Assembly (NCBI GenBank): GCA_947172415.1
Contig: OX359189.1
Location: forward strand, 7,144,501-7,208,500
Direction: 5' to 3'
DNA length: 64,000 bases
Source of the DNA: Chondrosia reniformis
Lineage: Eukaryota > Porifera > Demospongiae > Chondrillida > Chondrillidae
Shown here: positions 24,730-35,932 of the stretch, one piece after another
Layout of the letters: each line of letters opens with the position of its first letter
How positions within the stretch are numbered: position 1 is the first letter of the stretch
Notes under the pieces: model-generated
The model's input: only the letters and a program-made list of their open reading frames with translations
Databases searched by the model: none
Told to the model about the DNA's origin: nothing
Made by a program: the position numbers and the translations under genes

Positions 24730-26124
24730 ATGCAAAGTTATGACACAATATATGAATATGAGTTCATCAAACCAACTTCCTATCCAATAACTGACATAAA
24801 CAGAAAGGTGAAAATCTCTAAACACTGGACTTGTAAACTGATGTATTCTGACATACGTAGGTACATACTTGTGTGTCGGTTCTGTTTTAAGGTCAGTAAA
24901 GAAATCCTAAAACTTGCATATATATGGCAAGTGACAAGTTAAATGCCCTCAGACCTTAATTGTGATGTCATCTTGTTCGGCTTGTAGCTCCAGCCAAATG
25001 CAACCTTTGATGGGAAGGTCATCATGTGTGGATTGACAATCATTTCCGAGAAGAGTGAGTCATTATATACATATATTGTAAGTGTATGATTTATATTTAA
25101 TATAACTGTATTAGATGTACATGTCTCTCTTATATATACCACACTATGAAGTAAACAATATAAGTATTGTACTGTATATATTTATATACATAATTATACA
25201 CCTGTAACGTTTTCTTTGAATAATTGAATAGCAAAATGGCATCTCTCTAAGAATATACATACTTTTATATCTGTAGACTGTCACTGCTGCCCTATAGTTA
25301 CATAATTACCATAAATGCAGAACAATATAAATGATATCACGTGTATGTATGTACATACTGAAAGCATGTGCTAATACATACTATTATAATGTTTGTGGGC
25401 AGTCTATGTGCACATGGTTTTGCATATTAATTCTGTATAGAAGCTATACTGTACTTATAATTGATTTACTTATCCACGTCAACAACATTTTTGAGAAGCA
25501 AATGCCTTACAGTTGTAGCTTACTTCCTTCATTAACGTTCTTTTGATTACTGTAATATTTGCTTGTCATGGCTATTGGAAGCTGTAAAAAACACTTATGG
25601 TATTCCAATCCTTGACCTCTCTGTAGTATACATTCAGCAGGTCAGCCAAGTAGGTTTGATGTCAAGAAACAGAGACAAGGAGCACATCCTGGGTACATTC
25701 CCTCCTTCCAACCTTTGAGACCATGTGACGGGATGTGTGTAAGCTCAGCTGAAGAGGTGAATAATATTATGCAGTATCACATAACCACATCTTAATAACA
25801 GCTGTTACTCAACTATTATGCTTTTGGAAGGAATATGTACGTATATATTTATGTAATTAAGCGTTTCTTCATGAGTTGGCTTAAAGAAACTTCATGATGC
25901 AATGTTTGCTTCTTGAATTTGGTCTTATACTGGTATAAGATAGAAAAAATAGAGAAATCCTTAAAATGTAATGCAAATGCTATATTATGCTGATACTCTA
26001 TAAGTAATTATAAAGGATGAAACTAAACATACGTATATGTTTACAAAGTCTTGCAAATATTGTTTGTATATAGTTGTTGCAACAGGAAAGTAGGTCAAAT
26101 ACCAGACTACATTCCTGTGATTAA
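24730..26124 (+). CDS. Small hypothetical protein (tentative four-exon gene)
   Basis: Not recognised. Exons 24730-24807, 24994-25054, 25638-25756 and 26074-26124 join in phase and encode 102 residues with no predicted signal peptide or membrane helix. Pieces include YEYEFIKPTSYPITDINRK, NATFDGKVIMCGLTIISEK, and a basic, Pro/Gly-containing SRFDVKKQRQGAHPGYIPSF. The start is the ATG at 24730. The third exon could instead begin at 25641, one codon shorter. An AATAAA at 26142-26147 lies 18 bp past the stop, supporting the terminal exon. The style (short, basic, proline-containing, many short exons) resembles ciliary microtubule-associated proteins, but that is a guess. Confidence 0.42.
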
Positions 26125-26141
26125 TGAAGATCATTATTTGC

Positions 26142-26147
26142 AATAAA
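26142..26147 (+). terminator. Polyadenylation signal AATAAA
   Basis: Canonical hexamer 18 bp after the stop codon of the tentative gene ending at 26124. Confidence 0.4.
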
Positions 26148-27238
26148 CAGCTGATTAAGACAGATTATATTTAGCAGTGGATGTACCTTGCCATATATGT
26201 ACTATATGTGTGAAGATTCAGCACTATTGTGTATTTAAAACTGACAAACAGATGATTACCCTGTATATAGCTAGTCAAAGAATGGATGCATGTAGTGCAC
26301 TTGGTATAATAGCTGGAATTTGTCACATTAATTTCCATTACATACATTGTTCAAGGTGTCTATATGTAATAGTATTGTAGTTTCAGATCCAATATACACT
26401 CAGTATGACTCTAATACATTCCATTCTTTGTAGGAGTTAGTTATTATTATACGTATATATGTATACTGACAAATATAAATTGTGTTGCATCAATTTGATG
26501 CCACACCTTACAATCATAACTCCATTTTCCCAACTGAAAGCTCAGTTCCTGTTGTTAGTATGTATATGTTATAGAGATTATATGCATACTATATATATAA
26601 ATGTGTTATACATTTATCTAATTATAATGGGGCACTATGTATATGAATAACTTAACTAGGCTGGTGGAGCTAACCTTTGAGATAACATTCTTCTCCTAAT
26701 AGCAGACTGAGTCATGATCAATAATAATTGTTCCTTCTCTTTCTGGTAATTTTGTATAAATATATGTTTGAAATCCACTGACAATGCAGCTCATAGACAT
26801 GAACAAAATATGAAAAAGGAATTTAAAATATTGCAAGAGCATATATAAAAGTACCTAAGGTATTCCACTACACAGGCAAAGGGATTTATAAGGCTGCTAT
26901 TTGCAATCTCACCCAAATATGATATGTATGTATTATAGAAATATATTGTATACATACCATTCACTATTAAAAAATGTAGTGAGACATTCTCAATAGTATA
27001 TATCTACACGTACAGAGGCAAGTGGTCGTAAAATTCTGTAGGAGGGATATAGATATTGTATTATCGTATTAAATCCAGAAGTCACAATTGTGAAACAAAA
27101 CTACACAAAAGGCTTTGATGTGATATGACTATAGACCTAAAGTGAAGAAGTGTTTGTTGAAATGCATTAAATGAGCTACAAAGTTTGCAAGTAAACCTAT
27201 AATTATTAGTAAGCCTATTGCATGTCATCCATCATGTT
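26148..27238. other. Non-coding stretch between the small gene and gene 1 of the cluster
   Basis: No gene is supported. The piece at 26641-26800 (GGAGCTAACCTTTGAGATAACATTCTTCTCCTAAT) resembles the Calx-beta exon at 27590-27733, suggesting a decayed exon copy on the minus strand. It presumably also includes the 3' UTR of gene 1. Confidence 0.4.
26657..26800 (-). pseudogene. Decayed copy of a Calx-beta exon
   Basis: On the plus strand GGTGGAGCTAACCTTTGAGATAAC, then CCTTCTCTTTCTGGTAATTTTGTAT and TGAAATCCACTGACAATGCAGCTCATAGACATGAAC, align in order with the complement of gene 1 exon 19 and its flank (27621-27750). Gaps and substitutions break the reading frame. It looks like the remnant of a further tandem unit. 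Boundaries are approximate. Confidence 0.5.
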
Positions 27239-30200
27239 TCATGGGAAGATTGTAATGATAGCTTCTTGCTTAGTGCTCTGTACTCCAGGTTGAGGATGGA
27301 GATAGAGAAGAAAGAGCTCTGGACCTTCTCTGTTCTTGTCCCTCAACAGCTTTACCATCACATTGTGTTTCTCTTCCATACTTTTTAGAGATGAAAAGAC
27401 CACAAATGGCGTCTGTAATATGTAGTCCACACCTATGATAGGAGAATGACACAAGAATAAACTTTAACTAGTTCTGCAATCAATTTTCACTTGATTAATG
27501 AATATAACAAAGAGCAGCCAATGTTTAATGATACATACACTATATATGTACGTAGTTAAAAACATTTAATACTGTACAATAATACTTACCAGGCCTTGCA
27601 GTAATTGTTTGTTCCGTTACTGGCACAGCTAACTTTTGAGATAATCTTCCTCTTCTAATAACAGTCACATTCAACACAGTACCTTCTCTTCCCGATAAAT
27701 TTTTATATTCAAAATCGACAGAGAGTGCAGTTCCTAGTTCATAGACATGAACATAGATATGAAAAAGTTATAGTACTGTACTTGTCATATATAATATAAT
27801 TACCATATTATATTATGTACCCACGTACATGAACTATATAAAAGATATACTTATAATATAAAATAATAAGAATGTGTATATACGTATATACCCTCATGAT
27901 CATCATCCAGTATTGTGACAGTTGTTGGTAAAGCAAGAGAAAGGAAACTCAGTTCTTCACTTGTATTATTATGCATCTCAAGTGTCAAGTAAAATGATTC
28001 TGTATCTTCTTGAAAGTTATCATTAATGATATGTATGGTAGCAACACTTGATACAGTAGTGTTTGGTTGAAACACTGCTACATTTTGAATTCCATCAGCA
28101 AAATAGTCCAAAAATTCTAGAATTAAAGAAAATTGAGATATGTTTCAATGATCCCCCAAAACCAAAATCTATAACTGTAGTGATTCAGAATTTAACAATT
28201 AAACCAAAGAGTTGATGTATGCCTTTAATATGTACTAATATACGTATATATAAAATGGCTGTCTTTATTAGAAGTATTTTTCCACTAGAGATTTGAAGCA
28301 AAGTTTTGAAATTAGCAAAGTAAAACATATATGTAATGCAACAAATATTGGACTCACAAAAATTAACTTAAATATCTTATACCTTTGGCAGTCCCATCTG
28401 ATGGTTTCACTGTGACTGAAATATTAACAGGCAATGATGTTGTTCCATTCATAATCAGTTGTACAAATAGCAAAGCTCCATCTTCAGTCAATAGGTAACT
28501 ACTGTTGGCAAACTTTATTTCAAGCACTACAAACAGAAACAACAAAGTTCACTGCATCTTTTACTCATAGTTATGTTGTCTGTAAACAACGCACACTCAT
28601 CATCCTCAATAACAACTGGTACATAATTGTTCAGCAATTTGACCCTTTTTTCAAGTCCTTCTGGTAGGTCAAACCTCAGATAAAACATCTCTTTTGGTTC
28701 AGCAATATCATCATCCACTATAACAATATCCATTTCTGTAGAGTATTGATCTCCAGGGAAGAATCGTACTCTCTCAGTCTTCTCAATATAGTCAGTCCCA
28801 TCTATTATTATAATTGAGAGCATGAAACATTTCCTTCAAATATCCAAACAATACTATGTATTATAGACCCACTTTCTGCAGAGTCTCTTATTGTACTTAT
28901 GAATACAGATATTTGTATGCTGTGTTTAGCTGGACAGTACACATTATCAATGAGAGGATCCAATTGTAGTACTTCTAATCTGACGTGCAATATATCAGAT
29001 TCATTGACATCATATGTTGCATATTGGAATTGTAGGTATAATCCTGCGGAGTATATATAATAACATTTAATTAAATATTGACATTGCTTATTTTTGCGGA
29101 TACACAGGAGTATTATGAAATATTATATCTACGTATACGTATTAAATTGCAGTTTTATATATATACATAATATGTATCTACATATACCATCATCATCCTC
29201 AATGGCTACAATAGTCTCATTACGAGGACCTGGTAGAATACCCAATGACTGAAGGTAACTGTTGATAGTGAATGTCAGTACAAAGTACTCTGTACTCTCT
29301 ACAACACCATCATCATTAAGGAAGAACTCCAGATGTGTAGAGTTCAATCCAAGGGATGGATCAAAACGGACTTCTCCTCTACTGACATTGCTTGGTGGTT
29401 CATAGTCAATGCCTGCATGCATGTGGAATATGGTAAGGATATGATTACAGCATATTATTATACACACTTAAAGGTAAATTTATACATTTGTTTAGCTAAA
29501 AAAAGATTAAATGTAAAAAATTGTATGCGTATTTAGCTATATATATAAAAGCAAATAGTATAATGTATATTCATGATTATACCATTCACTGCTGTGGCTC
29601 TGTTGAGAGAATCTGTTCCGTCAAACTTCAATACAGAAACAGTCACTCTAAACTTTCTAAGAATTGGTTGAGATGCATGGAGACCAATAACAACACTTTC
29701 TCCTTCCTTTCCATAGTAATCCTTATAGCCAAATTCAATATATGTTGAACCTGATGAAGTGTATATATATAATAAAAATAAAATAAAATAAAACCCCTAA
29801 ATATTATTACTATAATATGCATGTACATTAGAATATGTACCTTGGACGGGAACATTCATATGCATCACTGCAGGACAGACACGTTTCAATCCTCTCACTT
29901 CAGGTTGCCCAATCACACATTCTACACACTTTGCATGATCTGGGATAGCTACCATTGCATTACTGGAACTGCTTGCATGTTTAGCGAAAGTTACTTTATA
30001 TTTGATGCCATTGTCAGATGTAATGCAATTGGTTGAGTTAGTTTTAAAGTAGTTCCTTTCAAAATTGTTTAAATCATCTGCATTGATTTTATATAAGTGT
30101 ACAGAACATGGGAAGCAAACCTTTACATACTATACATGAAAATCATTCTGCATAGTTAATGCTTTATCAAAATAGCTTACCATCTGGTACAAACTCAAAA

Positions 30201-33200
30201 CATGATATTGTTAGAACAACAGAGCTTAAAAGAGTCTGTTTTGTAACAAGTTGCACTCCTTGCTGAGTAGCCCCTGGTGCAATGGTAATTTGGTCTGTTG
30301 AAAAGTGAACTTCTGCTTCTGTATATATATAATAAATTCTAGAATTCTTATATTATCATTAATTTTAATGAGACTTTAATACCATCGTTATCCAGTATAG
30401 TGATTATAGCTTCTTCTGGTTCTCCCTTCAGAGCATCTACTCCATCTGGTATAGTGAATGAGATGGTGAATGTCTCAGACTCCTCCCATCCATTATCATC
30501 TATGATGTTGATTCTGATGGGACTAGACTTGGTTGTGTTAGCAGTAAAGTGAGCCACATAGTCAACTGGTTGATAGTCTATGCCCAATTCTGCAGGAGTC
30601 AAAAATGTGACGTTTGTTAGCTTCATAATATATAATAAGTTGCTTGAGAAATATATACCATGCAAGGTTGAAATAAAAGATTATCTACAAAAGTGTTATT
30701 CCTTATAGACATCTCTTTTTCTTTATACAAAACAAATTATATAATGAAGGACAATAAACTCAACATTGATATATATACTACGTATTATATTATTGGAATT
30801 TCAATAGTATACTTAACAAAGATGTCATACAGATATAACACAAACCTGCTGTATTATCAAGATATAGTAAGTTAACTGTCAAGTTATTCAGTACTTTACC
30901 ATGACCAAGAGTAGGCACCAAATATACTATGAAATAAACGCTGTCTTCTTTCACAGTTCTTTGACTGGTTTCAAAGTGTAAAAGAACCCCTGTATATATT
31001 ATTTGAAGAATTCAAGACAATTACAGGTTGAGTAGAATGCATTGTTTATATACATTTACCATCTTTATAAAAACATGACTTTTTATTAGATTAGACATTG
31101 CCATGGCTATTGGGTATAAACCCGTGAGCTGTATTTACATATAGGGTATATATAAAACAGTTATGACCCAATATCTCGGACCTTCTACCATGTATAATTA
31201 CTCAGCTACATTGTCCTGGGCTATAACTATATATACGTACATACATTTCCGTGAGCTGTATTTTCACATAGAAAATTTTAAAAGAGCCTTACACAGTTTA
31301 ATATATTTGAAGAGTATAATAGCAACAACAGAAAATTCATGATTACATACCGACACAAGTCCTTCCATCACTATGTAACTTATATCCTTCTCTACATCCA
31401 CACTCATAACTCCCAATTGTGTTAATACAAACTTGAGTGCAGTCGTCTAGCAAAAGTGCACACTCATCAACATCCCCTACACATACAGATTTAAATTTAT
31501 AAAATCTTTTATGAAACTTGGAAGAATATGATGAATAAATTTGAAGCTAATTAGAAGTATGTAATATATACTTACATATATACATGCACTTGTGATACTG
31601 TATACATGTCTGCATTAAAAATCTAAACACCTATATACCTACGTATATGGTATGATTATGTAATAATAAAAGATCTGTTTTCCTAGCTTAAAGACTTATA
31701 ACTTATAGAATATAGATTGAGCAGTAGCTATACGTACATATGTACGTGCGTACGTACGTATGCATAGTTTCTTACAGCCATTTTCATTTTTTCCACTGCA
31801 TGTACATGTGCCATTTTTTATGGTGATTGTACATGCATAGATATATGTATGTATTATATAGATACTTACTTTGTACAACAAGAGTTACACAGGATTGGTT
31901 TGAAGTCAGTCTATAAGTACATATATAAGTACAGTGTAACCTTCCCTCTTTTCACTGGATGCCTAAGCTACATAAGAATCCCTACAGCTACAGATTCATA
32001 GCTGCCTCTCACAAATGTACTACCAAACCCCTTTCTAGATTTCTAAATTCGGCACTCAGACTAATTTTCAAACATTTTAGAGAATACTGCCTAGGTATAT
32101 ATAGGAATACATGGTGTTAATGCCTTTTGGATAGTAGAAACTCACTAGAAGTCTTAGATAGTCTTAGGTCTATACCCACTAGAAAAGTCCAGCTAGCTAG
32201 TTTTGATTTTTCTACTTTATATACAGCGATCCCCCATAACCTATAGCTACTTAAAGATAAGATTACTAACCTTATTCATAGTGCCTATACCTGTAGGAAG
32301 TCCCAATATATAGAAGTCTATGAGGATAAAGCCTTTTGGTCTAACAATGTCTCCAATAAAGCAGTCACAGCTGTTCATTTAGTAGAGCTCTTTAATTACC
32401 TTATTGACAACATTTATGTATGTGTAGACGGTTCTGTATTTAAGCAATGTGTAGGTATCCCTATGGGTACTGACTGTGCCCCTGTAGTTGCTAATCTTTT
32501 TCTATTTGCCTATGCATAGGAGTATGAGTTTATGAAAGGACTACTTAAGGATAACATCACCTTAGCTATTAAATTTTCCAATACTTATAGGTATATTGAT
32601 GACCTTTTATGTATTAACAACAAGGATTTTGAACTGTCAATTAGTGATATTTACCCCAAAGAATCGAACTTATTCTTAAAAAGACAAATACCAGCCCTAG
32701 AAAATCCCCCTTTTTAGACTTAGATATAACCATTACTAATAATCAATTTATGACTAAAGTATATGATAAGGGAGAGGACTTTAACTTTGATATAGTAAAT
32801 TTCCCCCATTTAGATAGTAATATTCCTAATACCCCAGCCTATGGTGTCTTTATTTCACAACTAATTAGGTATTCCAGAATATGTAGTGACTTCTCCAGTC
32901 TTCAGGCTAAAAGTTTGCAGTTATGCAGTAGGCTTATTAAGCAGGGTTACAAATACTGTAAGCTAAAATCAACCTTTAAAACCTTCCTATCCCGGCAGTC
33001 TCTAGTTAGAATCAAGTATAAGCAAAAAGTAGCTAGTATGCTTAAAGACTGTCTTGTGTTACCCCATATTATGTTACCCCACCTTCAAAGAAATGTTATT
33101 ACTATAAGACCTAAGGGTAGACTTATGTAATATGTCCTACTTGTGTCTATAGTTATGCTGAGTCTGTTTTACCTATAAGCAAGATTACTAATCAATTCAT

Positions 33201-35932
33201 AAAAGTTAATTGGACCTACATTCTTTTCATAAAATTAAATTTCATCATGTGTCTTAGTTAACACCTTATTGAACTTTTGGCGCCAAAATAGTGTATATAA
33301 GGCCCCTAGATTTAGCATAGAGAGCCAAGGATTCACAGAAGATCAAGATAAAGAAAAAGACAAAGACTCCCAGGATCACTGATGAAGGGTGGAATTCCCA
33401 GAAACGGCTGTCTGACCCAGTGGAGAAGAAGATGAAAGAAGGGAAAAGAAGGAAGAAAAGACTCCTGTATCTTCATCTAAAGCTCTCTTCAGGTTTAGTT
33501 CCCCTATAGGCTCTTTTTACAGAATAGGCATATAGCATGTAGGAAAATGGTATCTTAGATTTTTCATATACAGAGTAAATTAGTATATATATATGCTGCA
33601 CCACTTCTATAATCATGCATATACAATTATCTTAATTGCAACTCACCCATTACTATCCATTGCATAATAGCAAAGCATGTGAGATCCAATATCAGATTCA
33701 GATGGTGTCCAACTGATCCTAACAGACCACTGATTGTCATCACCTCTGGTCAGATTGGACTTTTGTAGTTGAATACCAAATGGTGTAATAGTAGCCAAGA
33801 TGGCAGTAATACTGTAGAAAGATCTCATCATTATAATACATATACATATAGATGCTATATATAGATATATACATAAGGTTGACAGAATAGGAAAGTTTTA
33901 ATTAAAGGATGACTTTACCTTGAACTATAGCGGGCTTGTGCTGTTATGTAATAACTAAAGAGGATTCCAAAATAAATAGTTCTGACAGCTCCATCAGGTA
34001 GTGTAGCATCAACAATCCAAGGTTCCTGCCCACAACTACCAACACTAATTACTTTTACCAAAAACTGCAGTGGAATACTACTAAGAGGAGCTGTATCAGT
34101 TGAAGAAGCAAAGTCCTCAATCTGTATAGCTACTGCATAGTAACCAGTTCTTTGTCCTCTAGAATTGTAGAGTAGTTCACACTTTCTCTGTTTATAACAA
34201 AGAAGGATTAATGTTTTAAGCACCATTATAATATCTTAGAAATGATCATGAATATTAATAAAATCATAAAATAGCTTTAATTTTGGAGAAGTAATTATTC
34301 TAGAGATAATGTTTCAAAATAATTTATTATTTTGACATTTAGGGCCTTGAACCAGTTTAAATTTTAATTAAAGTCTCTATAATTTTAATAAGCTTACCTC
34401 ATTCAAGAAAGAGCCTGGAAGTGCTTGACACACTTCATTACATTCACCTAAACCACTACTGGCCCACCGACATTTGACATTATCACCATCATAATCTGCA
34501 ACTGTGTATATATAACAATATTCAAAAGATATAAAGATATATAGTATACCTACGTACGTATAGTTATCACTAATGTTACCTGGAATCTTAATTGTATAAG
34601 TACATCCATACTGTACTCCAACAACTTCAGCCATTGCAGTGACAGGAGATGAGTTCATCTTACCAGATCTTCTGATATATTTGTATTTCATTCTTAACTC
34701 CCAATCAGCACCAGAACCTACTCTCTGTAGATTTATCCAATAGCCATTCCTATACCTACGTGCACGTATATGTTTACATTTTCAAGACAAACGACTGGGT
34801 ATTGTTATTATAATTCTGCATGACTATCCACTACATCTATTCAATAATGAAAGGACTATAGGTAACTAGACCTAATGAGAGCTTTGGATGAGGATACAAG
34901 AGTCTTTGAATTATCTTTCTTTTTCTGTTCCACTGGGCAGACAGATGTTTCTGGGAATATAAACCTAAATTCATCAGTGACCCTGGAAATCTTCTGGGAT
35001 TCTTTGAATTAATCCTTAAATTTTAGCTCTCTCCTAATTGCGAGGCTTACAGATTCAATATTAATTAAAGGTTCCAAAAATGTATACTTTACATTAAATA
35101 TATAGCTGTTACTGTCTTTTAATGTGTATCGTACGAATTGTATAAAAACTTACGATGCTTCAAGTGATGACACAGAAGGATAATAAGTGTAACTTCTTCC
35201 ACCTGTTCCATAAAGTCCAGGAATGTTGTCATAGCAATAGAAAGACATTCTATATGAAATGGATCCACTGCATCCAGTACGACAGTATAGATATCTATAG
35301 CTACTGTAAGAATAACGTTCATTTATATAATTAAGCTGTCCAATGCTGCAAGTTTCTTGTTCAGTGAAACGTTGGCTAATCTCAATCTATATAACAAAAA
35401 TGCATAATAGTAAAGGTGAATAGGACATTAGGGAAGACATATTAACACAAAACAACTACCACATCTCAGAAAAATTATAATTTGAAAGTGAAGTGAAAGG
35501 TGTATATATAGTATATATAGGAGTGGTGCTACAGCTATATAGTTGTTGCATGTATATATGCATGCATACACATTTTAATGTTTGCAGATGATATATATAC
35601 AGTGATGGTCACACATTTACTGATTTATAGAGGAACATTGAACTGGCTGAAAACACAGTTTAAAGGATTGCCAACTTTTTCCTATATATATTTCAACTAC
35701 GTACCTATATAAAGGCCTTGGAGATGTGACAACATATATGTATGCATGATTTCAAACTGAAACAAATTGCTTAAATTGTTACCAAACTTACCTCAGTATT
35801 ATTGCTATATGGCTCTATTGCTCTCCACATGATAATACCTCCTTCGAACTCATAATTAGAGAAAGTGGGTGAGCACAATACAAGCAACAGTGCTGATACA
35901 AAGGTGACAGAGAAGGATTTCTTGGACTCCAT
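27239..35932 (-). CDS. Cluster gene 1: secreted EGF/Calx-beta repeat protein
   Basis: Extracellular matrix or adhesion-type protein, 1152 residues, 20 exons: 35792-35932, 35154-35386, 34580-34755, 34398-34501, 33919-34187, 33647-33811, 31870-31910, 31351-31476, 30846-30989, 30383-30589, 30181-30318, 29841-30077, 29583-29750, 29188-29412, 28873-29043, 28595-28801, 28383-28526, 27892-28116, 27590-27733, 27239-27432. Start MESKKSF is followed by a hydrophobic signal peptide; the equivalent Met is used by gene 2. Residues 28-376 are the shared ectodomain, beginning [10 protein letters not shown] and ending in an Ig-like module ([20 protein letters not shown]). Residues 377-418 form a calcium-binding EGF domain ([12 protein letters not shown]). 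Residues 419-1152 form six two-exon modules, most ending with the Calx-beta signature ([29 protein letters not shown]). The second module is atypical and cysteine-bearing. No C-terminal membrane segment. Intron 6 holds a retroelement. Calx-beta domains bind calcium and occur in sponge aggregation factors; the specific function is unknown. Confidence 0.87.
31926..33564 (+). mobile_element. 5'-truncated retroelement with reverse transcriptase remnant (Penelope-like, tentative)
   Basis: Inserted antisense in intron 6 of gene 1. The plus strand carries a reverse transcriptase starting inside the domain: [16 protein letters not shown], then [63 protein letters not shown] and [18 protein letters not shown]. 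The frame is broken by a TAG near 32518 and a frameshift near 32665, so it is inactive. The non-coding 3' end has a hammerhead-like motif and stops at TTAGATTTTT. The 6-bp sequence CATATA borders both sides (31920-31925 and 33565-33570), consistent with a target-site duplication. The matching gene 2 intron is empty. The GIPMGT/YIDD type and hammerhead association suggest the Penelope-like class; a search is needed to confirm. Confidence 0.8.
33367..33425 (+). ncRNA. Hammerhead-ribozyme-like motif in retroelement 3' end
   Basis: Core CTGATGA is at 33379-33385 and GAAAC at 33401-33405, with the putative cleavage triplet GTC at 33410-33412. Stem II is GGG-TGGAATT-CCC. Stem III is minimal (AC/GT closing GGCT). 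Stem I pairs GGATCA with TGACCC (one C-A mismatch) and, past an internal loop, CTCC with GGAG. Short stem III is typical of ribozymes described in Penelope-like elements. The departure from consensus is A-A instead of G-C at 10.1/11.1. All other core bases match. Activity is not proven. Confidence 0.55.
34862..35012 (-). repeat. Diverged retroelement 3'-end fragment in gene 1 intron 2
   Basis: Minus-strand fragment recognised by ATGAGAGCTTTGGATGAGGATACAAGAGTC, CCACTGGGCAGACAG, TGTTTCTGGGAAT and TTCATCAGTGACCCTGG in the same order as in the longer copies. Confidence 0.65.
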
